Source of the DNA: Paractinoplanes deccanensis
GTDB lineage: Bacteria; Actinomycetota; Actinomycetes; Mycobacteriales; Micromonosporaceae
Length of the DNA: 51,589 nt
Assembly: GCF_016862115.1 (NCBI RefSeq)
Contig: NZ_BOMI01000075.1
Span: 1-51,589 of the forward strand
Direction: 5' to 3'
Below, piece by piece: positions 41,575-48,797 of the stretch. Position 1 is the stretch's first letter. Each line of letters opens with the position of its first letter. The notes below the pieces were generated by a model, which saw nothing but the letters and a program-made list of their open reading frames with translations, was not told the DNA's origin and did no database searches. The position numbers were made by a program, and so were the translations under genes.

Positions 41575-42784
41575 GCGTGACCGGCGCTCCTAGCCGAGGT
41601 TGATACTCGCCCCGGCCCACGTCGGCGGCCGGCGAGGTCGACGTCTTCCACCGCGCCACGGCGAGCGGCGCGGCAATCAGCAATAGGGCGAGGGCCAGGC
41701 TGAGCAGGTGGGAGCGCCGGAGGCGCCCGCTGCGCCTGATCGGGTCTTCGACGCAGACGTACGTCATGACGGCCAGCCCCAGGCTCAGCAGCACGAGCAG
41801 CGCCCGCTGCCGCGCGCCCAGCGGACCACCCTCGGCCTGCTCGGCGATGATCAGCACCGGCCAGTGCCACAGGTAGAGCGAGAACGACAAGCGGCCGAGC
41901 CACATCAACGGCCGGCGGGCGAGCAGCGCGTCACCACGGCCCGCCAGCACGAGCACCGTGCCGACGACCGGGAGCGCTGCCGCGTACCCGGGAAAGGGTG
42001 TCGTCTCGTCGAAGGTCAGCGCCGCGACGACGACGAGCGCGAGACCGGAAGCCGCCATCGCGCCGGCGATCCGGTACGGGACGAGGTGCAGCCGCGCCGC
42101 CACCAGCGCGAGCAGGCAGCCGGCGCCCAGCTCCCAGGCGCGGGTGGCCGGCGAGAAGTAGGCCCACGTGCCGCTCTGCCAGACCGAGTACGCGAACGAC
42201 AGCGCGACGGCGCCGGCCAGCCAGTAGGGCAGCGCCCACCGGAAGCCCAGCCAGAGCAGCAGCACCAGCGCCGCCGGCCAGAAGAGATAGAACTGCTCCT
42301 CGACGGCGAGCGACCAGAAATGTTGCACCGGCGACGGCGCGGCCTGCGACGCGAGGTAGTCGACGCCCTGGCTCGCGAACCGGAAGTTGGACGCGAAGAG
42401 GGCGGCCCAGCTCGCGTCCTCGGCGATCTCGTCGCCGCGCAGGAAGCCGAGCCAGTGATAGCTCGCGAGGACGACGGCGATCAACACGGCCCCGGCGGCG
42501 GGCAGGATGCGCCGGCAGCGGCGCGCGGTGAAGCCGAGCAGCGAGATCCGCCCGGTGGCGGCGACCTCGCGAAGCATCAACGACGTGATCAGGAAGCCGG
42601 AGATGACGAAGAAGACGTCCACGCCGACGTAGCCACCCCCGACACCCGGCACCCCGGCGTGGAAGAGCACCACCAGGGCGACCGCGACGGCACGCAGCCC
42701 CTCGATGTCCGGCCGGAACCCGGGCGTCGACCCGGCGGCCGCGGGGGCCGCCGGGTGGCTCACGCCGGTTCTCGTCTCCGTCAT
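41561..42784 (-). CDS. Acyltransferase 3 family membrane protein (OafA-like)
   Basis: A 407-residue, about 11-TM acyltransferase. FRPDIEGLRAVAVALVVLFHAGV has the catalytic-type His in the first TM. GGYVGVDVFFVISGFLIT is the second signature. RRCRRILPAA and VEEQFYLFWPA follow. LGRLSFSLYLWHWPVLI closes the set. It probably O-acylates cell-surface or exported sugars. In most relatives an SGNH domain is fused to the C-terminus. Here it ends after the TM region and the SGNH part is a separate overlapping gene. Confidence 0.92.
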   Translation of the reverse strand: MTETRTGVSHPAAPAAAGSTPGFRPDIEGLRAVAVALVVLFHAGVPGVGGGYVGVDVFFVISGFLITSLMLREVAATGRISLLGFTARRCRRILPAAGAVLIAVVLASYHWLGFLRGDEIAEDASWAALFASNFRFASQGVDYLASQAAPSPVQHFWSLAVEEQFYLFWPAALVLLLWLGFRWALPYWLAGAVALSFAYSVWQSGTWAYFSPATRAWELGAGCLLALVAARLHLVPYRIAGAMAASGLALVVVAALTFDETTPFPGYAAALPVVGTVLVLAGRGDALLARRPLMWLGRLSFSLYLWHWPVLIIAEQAEGGPLGARQRALLVLLSLGLAVMTYVCVEDPIRRSGRLRRSHLLSLALALLLIAAPLAVARWKTSTSPAADVGRGEYQPRLGAPVTHAQD

Positions 42785-42908
42785 CGCGGATCACGCTAGA
42801 GCCAGGGAAACGGGCAAAGAGCGCTTTTCAGCGGCAACAGCGCGTTCTGCGGAGCTTTCTCCGAACCGCCGCCCGGGACCGGCCGACTGTGCTATTACGC
42901 TGCGGATC

Positions 42909-43247
42909 ATGGCTGATGTCGAGGTGTTCCCGCTGGCTCAGGTCGCCGTGCCGCACTCGCGGCCCGCGCCGGCGGACGTGGTGGCCGGGAAGCCGACGCT
43001 CGGCACCGCCCCGATCACCACCCTGGGCGACACCGGTGTCGAGGTGGGCCTCTGGGAGATGACCACCGGCGCGGTCCGCGACGTCGAGGTGGACGAGGTC
43101 TTCGTGGTTCTGGAGGGCGCGGCGACGATCTCGGTCGAGGGGGCCGCGCCCATCGCCATCAAGGCGGGAGATCTGGTGCGGCTCACCGCCGGCACCGCAA
43201 CGGTCTGGGAAGTCACGGCGCCGCTGCGCAAGCTGTACGTCGCTTAG
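42909..43247 (+). CDS. Cupin-domain protein
   Basis: A 112-residue single-domain cupin (DUF861/EutQ-like). The fold motif is seen in VGLWEMTTGAVRDVEVDEVFVVLEGAATISVEG followed by IKAGDLVRLTAGTATVWEVTAPLRKLYV. The usual metal-binding His residues of the first motif are replaced (EVDEVF keeps Glu), so metal binding is doubtful. ATG 42909 follows the divergent acyltransferase gene by 124 bp. Its function is unknown. Confidence 0.85.
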   Translation: MADVEVFPLAQVAVPHSRPAPADVVAGKPTLGTAPITTLGDTGVEVGLWEMTTGAVRDVEVDEVFVVLEGAATISVEGAAPIAIKAGDLVRLTAGTATVWEVTAPLRKLYVA

Positions 43248-43260
43248 CTCCCGGCTTGCG

Positions 43261-43599
43261 TCAGCTCTCCGGGACGGCGGCGAGGGCGTCGAGCCGGTTG
43301 CGGGCCTGGGTGAGGCCGGCTATCTGGGCGTCGATGCGGTCTCGTTCGGCGGCGAGGCGGGCGCGGGACTCCGGGGTGCTGACCCGGGCGTCGACACAGG
43401 GGAGCAGGCCGGCGATGGTGCGGCTGGTCAGGCCGGCGGCGTACAGGTGGCGGATCAGCTGGACCCGGTCCACGGCCGGCTCGGCGTAGTGGCGTTGGCC
43501 GCTGGGGCTGCGGCGGGAGGCGAGCAGGCCCTGCTCCTCGTAGTAGCGCAGCGCGCGGACGCTGACGTGGGCCCGTCGGGCCAGTTCACCGATGCGCAC
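43261..43599 (-). CDS. MerR-family regulator
   Basis: A 112-residue MerR regulator. The HTH is at the very start: MRIGELARRAHVSVRALRYYEEQGLL, then RRSPSGQRHYAEPAVDRVQLIRHLYAAGLTSRTIAGLLP. A coiled dimerisation helix follows. No Cys metal site is present except one in the linker, so it is not a clear metal sensor. The gene overlaps the end of the GH30 gene by 14 bp and reads in the same direction, so it may be expressed with it. It is convergent with the cupin gene 14 bp away. Confidence 0.9.
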   Translation of the reverse strand: MRIGELARRAHVSVRALRYYEEQGLLASRRSPSGQRHYAEPAVDRVQLIRHLYAAGLTSRTIAGLLPCVDARVSTPESRARLAAERDRIDAQIAGLTQARNRLDALAAVPES

Positions 43600-45517
43600 G
43601 GCGGTACGCCCGGACGTCGGCGACCGACCACCAGGCCGCCGGATCCGCGGCCGTCAGGGTCAGGCGCACATGTCGGAATTGCCCGCGACTGAGCGTTGCA
43701 CTGGCGAACTGGCCGCCCGAGCCGGTCGCCACCTCGGCCCATCGGCGGCCGTCGGCGGAGACGCTGATCGCCCAACCGCGCGGGGTGTCGCCGACAGAAG
43801 CACCCGTGTCGAAGACGATCCGGCCCACCGGCTGCACGCGACCGAGATCCACTTGCAGGTACTGGCCCGGCCGTTGCGGCGTGCCGGTGGTGAAGCGGGT
43901 GGCGGCGTCGTCGTCGACGGCCAGGGCAGCGTCGGTGCCGGAGCCCGTCGCCGTCCAGCCGGCCGGGTCGAGAGGCCGGTCGCCCGACCGTCCACTCCAG
44001 ACGAACGTGGCCAGGGCGCCGCCCGGCAGGGTGTACGTGAACGAGCGGTCCCCGAACCGCACGCCGAACGTCTGCGGGTTGTCGTTCTGGTTGTGCGCGA
44101 CCAGCACGGTGCTGCCGTCCGGGTTGGCGAACGCCACGTCCTGGATCTGCCCGTTCCAGCCGGTCGTGCCGAACGACGTGCCGGCCACCCGCACCGCGCC
44201 GGGCCGCAGGAAGCGGGCCACGTGCCCGAGCGTGTAGTACTCGGCGTTGCGCGTGACCGTGCCGTCGGAGGCCACTGTCACCACGCCGGTGCAGGTGCCG
44301 CAGCCGCCGGTGTGCGGGCCGTTCGTCTCGTCGAGCGCGAGATTCCAGTTGATCACCGTCTTGGCCCAGTTCCGGGTGCTGCCGATGATCAAATTGCGGG
44401 CGTGCCACTTGAGCGTGTCGGAGAACGTGTGCGCCGGGTCGCTCGACCGGCTGCCCGAGCATTCGGTGAAGTAGATGTCCTTGCGCGGGAACTCGTCGTG
44501 CAGCGCGGTCATCGCGCTCGGGTCGCCGTAGTAGCAGTGGTACGCCGTACCCGAGATCCATCGCGCGGCCGGCGTGGCGAGCAGCTCCTGCGGATAGTGG
44601 TCGATGTCGGCGACCGAGTCGGCCGGCGTGTTCGCGGCGTCGTTCGGGTGCTCGGACCAGTTGTGGTCGTACCCGAGGATCTTGGTGGACAGGCCGGCGG
44701 CGCGCAGCATCGGCCCGAGCCGCTCGATCACCTCGGCGGCCTGCCACGAGGGCAGATCCATGCCGGGATAGCCGGACGGCGTGCGGTTCTGCGGCTCGTT
44801 CTGGATCGTGAGCGCGTCGACCGCGACCCCTTCGGCGCGATACGCCCGCACGAACTTCACGAGATAGGCCGCGTACGCCTGATAGACGCGCGGCGAGTCG
44901 ATCAGGCGCCCGCCGACGAGCGAGCCGTTGGTCTTCATCCAGGCCGGCGGGCTCCAGGGCGTGGCCATGATCTTGAGGTACGGGTTGAGCTCGCGCGCCC
45001 GGCGCAACAGCGGCAGGATCTGCGCCCGGTCGTGCGCGATGCTGAAGTGCCGCAGCGCGTAGTCGGTCTGCCCGGCCGGCACGTCGTCGTACGTGTAGGC
45101 AGGCTCGTCGGTGAAATCGGACGCGCCGATCGGCTGGCGCAGGTAGCTCAGTTTGTCGTCGCGGAACAGCGACACCATGACCGCGTCGCGCGCCGCGGGC
45201 GTGAGCCGATAGAGGACGGCGGCCGACGAGTCGGTGATCGAGGCGCCGAAGCCCTCGATCGTCTGGAAGCGGCGGCCCGGATCGACGACGACGGTGGGCA
45301 CGTCGGCGCCGGCCCGCCCGAAGGCCACCGTCCCGCGGTCGGCCAGGCGGAGCGCGCCGTCGGGCGTGGTGACCCAGACGCGAGCCACAGCGGGCGCGGC
45401 GTCCGGCGAAAAAGCGGCCGGGACGGCGGCGGGCGAAAAAGCGGCGGGCGAGGTGAAGGCCGCCGCGGTCGGGGCGGTCAGAGCGAGCGCCACAAGGGCG
45501 GTTCCGAAGTGAGCCAC
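43586..45517 (-). CDS. Secreted GH30 glycoside hydrolase with C-terminal F5/8 (CBM32-like) module
   Basis: A 643-residue secreted enzyme. The signal peptide is VAHFGTALVALALTAPTAAAF. The GH30 barrel starts at FQTIEGFGASITDSSAAVL. The acid/base Glu lies in LTIQNEP (about E241) and the nucleophile in IYFTECSGS (about E352), as in glucosylceramidase or endo-beta-1,6-glucanase types. The C-terminal 140 residues resemble a discoidin-type module (YLQVDLGRVQPVGRIVFDTG). GTG 45517 with GGGAGAG upstream is preferred. The divergent LacI gene and an operator-like region lie next to it, so it is probably sugar-induced. Confidence 0.92.
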   Translation of the reverse strand: MAHFGTALVALALTAPTAAAFTSPAAFSPAAVPAAFSPDAAPAVARVWVTTPDGALRLADRGTVAFGRAGADVPTVVVDPGRRFQTIEGFGASITDSSAAVLYRLTPAARDAVMVSLFRDDKLSYLRQPIGASDFTDEPAYTYDDVPAGQTDYALRHFSIAHDRAQILPLLRRARELNPYLKIMATPWSPPAWMKTNGSLVGGRLIDSPRVYQAYAAYLVKFVRAYRAEGVAVDALTIQNEPQNRTPSGYPGMDLPSWQAAEVIERLGPMLRAAGLSTKILGYDHNWSEHPNDAANTPADSVADIDHYPQELLATPAARWISGTAYHCYYGDPSAMTALHDEFPRKDIYFTECSGSRSSDPAHTFSDTLKWHARNLIIGSTRNWAKTVINWNLALDETNGPHTGGCGTCTGVVTVASDGTVTRNAEYYTLGHVARFLRPGAVRVAGTSFGTTGWNGQIQDVAFANPDGSTVLVAHNQNDNPQTFGVRFGDRSFTYTLPGGALATFVWSGRSGDRPLDPAGWTATGSGTDAALAVDDDAATRFTTGTPQRPGQYLQVDLGRVQPVGRIVFDTGASVGDTPRGWAISVSADGRRWAEVATGSGGQFASATLSRGQFRHVRLTLTAADPAAWWSVADVRAYRRAHR

Positions 45518-45529
45518 GGGTCTCTCCCA

Positions 45530-45568
45530 TGTAACAAACTGAAACAACTACGGAACGTTTCTGTTACA
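45530..45568. promoter_or_regulatory. Operator region between GH30 and LacI genes
   Basis: An outer inverted repeat, TGTAACA (45530-45536) with TGTTACA (45562-45568), flanks GGAACGTTTC (45552-45561), a near-palindrome with a central CG step typical of LacI-family operators. On the minus strand TTGACA at 45602-45597 could be the -35 of the GH30 promoter, which would put the operator at its transcription start. The -10 is weak. Confidence 0.55.
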
Positions 45569-45618
45569 CGCCAGTGAAGCCTGTCACGGTGATGGCTGTC
45601 AATGTCTATGCTTCCGGT

Positions 45619-46635
45619 ATGAGAGCCGGTCCGACCGTGCGGGACATCGCCGCCCATGCGGGTGTCTCGATAGCGACCGTCTCCCGGGTGCTCAACGACC
45701 AGGAGCATGTCGCGCCGGAGACCCGCGACCTGGTGCATCGCGCCGTCGAGCAGCTGGGCGGCCGGGGACCGCGGCGACGGCCGGCCCGCGCGGGCGCCGT
45801 CTACGTGCGCTGCCCCTACCTGCTCACCGACTACTTCGGACTCATCGTCTCGTCCATCGCCGAGACGCTCGACCTGCACGGGCGGCAGCTGGTGCTCAAC
45901 GCCGGCGAAGCCGCCCAGCACAGCGAGGTGCTGCCGTCGCTCGCCGGGCGGCCCGGCATCGGCGGCGCGATCGTGGTGCTGCCGCCGGAGCCGGGCGAGG
46001 AACTGGTCGCCCTCCAGGCCGCCGGCTTCCCGTTCGTCGTCGTCGACCCGCGCGAGACCGTCCCCCGCGACATCGCCGCCGTCTCAGCGGCCCACTTCGC
46101 CGGCGCCCGCGCCCTCACCGAGCACCTCGCCGGCCTCGGCCACCGGCGGATCGGCCTGCTCGCCGGGCCGGACAACTGGCTGGCCAGCAGCGCCCGCCGC
46201 GCGGGGCACGTCTCGGCGCTGGCCGACGCCGGGGTGCTGCCCGACCCCGCGCTGGTGCTGCCCGGCGAGCCGACCGTCCGGTTCGGCTACGAGGCCGCGC
46301 AGCACCTGCTCGACCTGCCCGAGCGGCCCACCGCGCTGCTCGGCTTCAACGACAAGGCCGCCTCGGGCGCGCTGCACGCCGCGGCCGACCGGGGCCTGCG
46401 CGTGCCGGAGGACCTGTCGATCGCCGGTTTCGACGACATCGACCTCGCCCAGGCCACCAGCCCGATGCTCACAACCGTGCGGCAGCCGCTGGCCGAGATG
46501 GGCCGCATCGCGGTCGGCCTGCTGGTGCGGCTGCTCGACCGGCACCGGCTCGACGCGCTGCACGTCGAGCTCGCCACCGAGCTCATCGTTCGTGACTCGA
46601 CCGGCCCGGTTCCTGCTGCCGCGGCGGATCGCTGA
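45619..46635 (+). CDS. LacI-family regulator of the divergent GH30 gene
   Basis: A 338-residue LacI-type regulator. The HTH is TVRDIAAHAGVSIATVSRVLNDQEHVAPETRDLV. The sugar-binding periplasmic-binding-protein-like core includes TALLGFNDKAASGALHAAADRGLRVPEDLSIAGFDDIDLAQATSPMLTTVRQPLAEMG, the conserved C-terminal block. ATG 45619 leads directly into the HTH. An in-frame GTG at 45574 is possible but would cover the operator region. It is likely to repress the GH30 gene until a beta-glucan-derived sugar binds. Its 3' end overlaps the convergent membrane-ATPase-like gene by 53 bp. Confidence 0.92.
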   Translation: MRAGPTVRDIAAHAGVSIATVSRVLNDQEHVAPETRDLVHRAVEQLGGRGPRRRPARAGAVYVRCPYLLTDYFGLIVSSIAETLDLHGRQLVLNAGEAAQHSEVLPSLAGRPGIGGAIVVLPPEPGEELVALQAAGFPFVVVDPRETVPRDIAAVSAAHFAGARALTEHLAGLGHRRIGLLAGPDNWLASSARRAGHVSALADAGVLPDPALVLPGEPTVRFGYEAAQHLLDLPERPTALLGFNDKAASGALHAAADRGLRVPEDLSIAGFDDIDLAQATSPMLTTVRQPLAEMGRIAVGLLVRLLDRHRLDALHVELATELIVRDSTGPVPAAAADR

Positions 46636-48484
46636 TCGCGCCCCAGCCGACCGCCGGCGGCGCCTCCAGGGGCCGCAGGGCCGGGATGACCGCCTCGGCC
46701 GGGTCGGGCAACGGCTCGGCGGCGATCGGCTTCATCGAGACGCGGGGCAGCGTGACGATCGCCGGGTCCACCTCGACGGCCTGCACCACCGAGCCCTGCC
46801 CCTCGTTCCTGACCAGCACCATCGCGTATTCGGGCAGGTCCTGGAGCACCCGCGGCTCGACCACGTACTCGTAGACGCGGTCGGCGGTGGCGGCGTCGCT
46901 CCAGTTCGTGCCCCGGGCGGTCGACTCGGTCTGGCTCCAGTTACGGCTCTTGCTCCAGTTGGTGCTGGAGAAGCGGCGCAGGTGGCGCCCGCTCATCCGG
47001 GAGCCCCGCTCGCCACCCTTGGTCTCGGTCTCGCCGTACGTGTCGGCCAGCGTGTGGGTCTCGTCGCCGCCGAGCGAGCGGGTGAGCCGGCTCAGCACGA
47101 ACTTGTGCCCGCGACCGACGAAGTCCGCCGCCTGCTGTGCCTCGTGGTGGTTGCCGAGCCGCATCAGGGCGACCTCGCCGCCGCCGATCGTGCGCAGCGA
47201 GTCGGCCCGCAGGTGGGCGAAGAAGAGCACCAGGCGGATGCCGCGCCGCTCGCAGAGGGTGCTGAGCCGTTCGAGCGCCCGATGGTGGATCTCGTCGGCG
47301 CCGAGCAGCACGAGCGAGCCGATCGGCGGCTCCTCGCGCCGCACCTGCCGGCCCAGCCACTGCACCGTCAGGTCCTTGAGCAGCTCGTTTTGCGCCTGGC
47401 CGCCGGCGCCGCCGGCCACCAGGCAGGTGAGGTCGGCGACCTCCGCCGTGGACGGCGCGGAGCCCATCTCCTCGAGCGGGTGCAGGAAGGCCTCGATCCG
47501 GCGCAGCCGGGCCGCGTCCGGCTGGAGGATGAGCAGTTGCTCCCGCTCGGCGGGCGTCAGCTGGGCGGAGGCGGGCCGGCCGGCGAGCACGCGCAGCGCG
47601 GCCAGCAGCCGGGCCATGGTCAACCGCGGCGCCAGGATCGTGCTCACCTCGGTCAGCAGCAGGGCGTCCTGCGAGCGCTCGGCCCGGTTGCCCTCGGGCG
47701 CGTCGCCGTACATGGCCTCGACCAGGCCGTCCACCAACTCCGCCGGTTGCAGGCCGGCGACCAGGTCGAACTCGGCGAGCTGCTCGGGCAGCAGCAGCTC
47801 GCGCACCGAGCGGCCGGTGGTCTCGGCGAGCCGGATCAGCTCGCCGCTGAGCGCCTCGCCGGTGAAGTCGGCCAGCACCATCCGGCCGCGCGTGGCGAGC
47901 AGCGAGCCGCCGAAGACGCTGAGCACGGCCTCCCAGCCGTACATCGTGCCGCCGATGATGTCGACGCGGCGGGTGCCGGGCGACGGGCTCGCCGCCGACC
48001 ACTCCGGACGGGCGTCGACCGCCTGCTGTTGCTGCTGGTCGTGCCATTGGCGGCGGCTGTCCCAGGCGGCGTGCTCCCGGGCGTACTCGTCCTGGGCCTG
48101 CCGTTGGGCGTTCTCGACGGCCTTGCGCGCCCAGCCGGGCAGGAGCGCGGCGATCACGGCGCCCGCGATGCCGGCGACGAAGGCGAGACCGGCGAAGAGG
48201 AACACCACGGTGCGGGCGGTGCTCTCGTCGTCGCCGCGGGCCGCCACGCCGCCGCAGCAGCCGATCAGGACGGCCAGCGCGACGCCCACGCCGATCGAGA
48301 CCAGGATCCGCTTGGTCGTGGCCCGCTCGGCGCGTGCCAGGCGATCGCGCAGCTCGGGCGGGACGGGCTGGGGCTGCGGCGGAGGCTCGGTGAAGCGGCG
48401 CCGGTACAGGTTCCGGTCGGTGAAGATCCACCCGAGACGTTCACCCTCGGTGGCCAGCCGGGGCAGCGGATCGTCGTTCGTCAT
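46583..48484 (-). CDS. TraG/VirD4-like membrane protein with degenerate P-loop
   Basis: A 633-residue protein. Residues 1-50 are soluble. Two TM helices lie at about 58-78 and 92-116, and a Gln-rich linker spans 120-170. Then a region resembling conjugative coupling proteins: DIIGGTMYGWEAVL sits where Walker A should be but lacks the Gly-Lys-Ser/Thr, while VLADFTGE and VLLGADEIHH look like the following strands and Walker B. IRLVLFFAHLR, a Gly-rich turn and FVLSRLTRSLGGD resemble the TraM-binding part. Residues 508-530 repeat the unit NWS. ATP hydrolysis is doubtful. The family is uncertain. It is convergent with LacI and divergent from the CxxCxGxG gene. Confidence 0.65.
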   Translation of the reverse strand: MTNDDPLPRLATEGERLGWIFTDRNLYRRRFTEPPPQPQPVPPELRDRLARAERATTKRILVSIGVGVALAVLIGCCGGVAARGDDESTARTVVFLFAGLAFVAGIAGAVIAALLPGWARKAVENAQRQAQDEYAREHAAWDSRRQWHDQQQQQAVDARPEWSAASPSPGTRRVDIIGGTMYGWEAVLSVFGGSLLATRGRMVLADFTGEALSGELIRLAETTGRSVRELLLPEQLAEFDLVAGLQPAELVDGLVEAMYGDAPEGNRAERSQDALLLTEVSTILAPRLTMARLLAALRVLAGRPASAQLTPAEREQLLILQPDAARLRRIEAFLHPLEEMGSAPSTAEVADLTCLVAGGAGGQAQNELLKDLTVQWLGRQVRREEPPIGSLVLLGADEIHHRALERLSTLCERRGIRLVLFFAHLRADSLRTIGGGEVALMRLGNHHEAQQAADFVGRGHKFVLSRLTRSLGGDETHTLADTYGETETKGGERGSRMSGRHLRRFSSTNWSKSRNWSQTESTARGTNWSDAATADRVYEYVVEPRVLQDLPEYAMVLVRNEGQGSVVQAVEVDPAIVTLPRVSMKPIAAEPLPDPAEAVIPALRPLEAPPAVGWGAISDPPRQQEPGRSSHER

Positions 48485-48545
48485 CGCACCTTCCGCGGAT
48501 GTGGGTCGGTCAGAGCAGTCAACCAGACAGGAGCACTATGTACCC

Positions 48546-48797
48546 ATGAAGTGGCTCCTGCTCCTTCTGGTCCTGCTGATCGCCGCCGCGGTCGTCGCCC
48601 GGCTGCTGCTCAAGCGCGCCGGGGAGGCGACCGGGCCGGCGACCCGGCGGCGCTGCGTGCGGTGCCACGGCACGGGCTGGGTCGGCGGCGGTCCGCAGCG
48701 GACGCTCGACTTCGACGGCAGCGGCTTCGAGGACCGGCACGCGCCGGCGACGATGTGCGACGCGTGCGGCGGGACGGGATTGTCTACAGATCGCTGA
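48546..48797 (+). CDS. Small membrane protein with two CxxCxGxG motifs
   Basis: An 83-residue protein. The N-terminal TM helix is MKWLLLLLVLLIAAAVVARL. The cytosolic part carries CVRCHGTGW and CDACGGTGL, two CxxCxGxG motifs as in the DnaJ zinc-binding region, so it probably folds around one zinc. The start ATG 48546 lies inside a 3-codon open frame that begins at 48538 and stops on it (ATGA), which could couple translation. AGGAG sits before that. The gene overlaps the convergent Roco-TIR gene by 14 bp, so the two mRNAs are partly antisense. Confidence 0.75.
   Translation: MKWLLLLLVLLIAAAVVARLLLKRAGEATGPATRRRCVRCHGTGWVGGGPQRTLDFDGSGFEDRHAPATMCDACGGTGLSTDR

Noticed and set aside
48538..48549. 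ATG 48538 as the start of the CxxCxGxG gene
   Set aside because: It stops after three codons and is in a different frame from the membrane helix.
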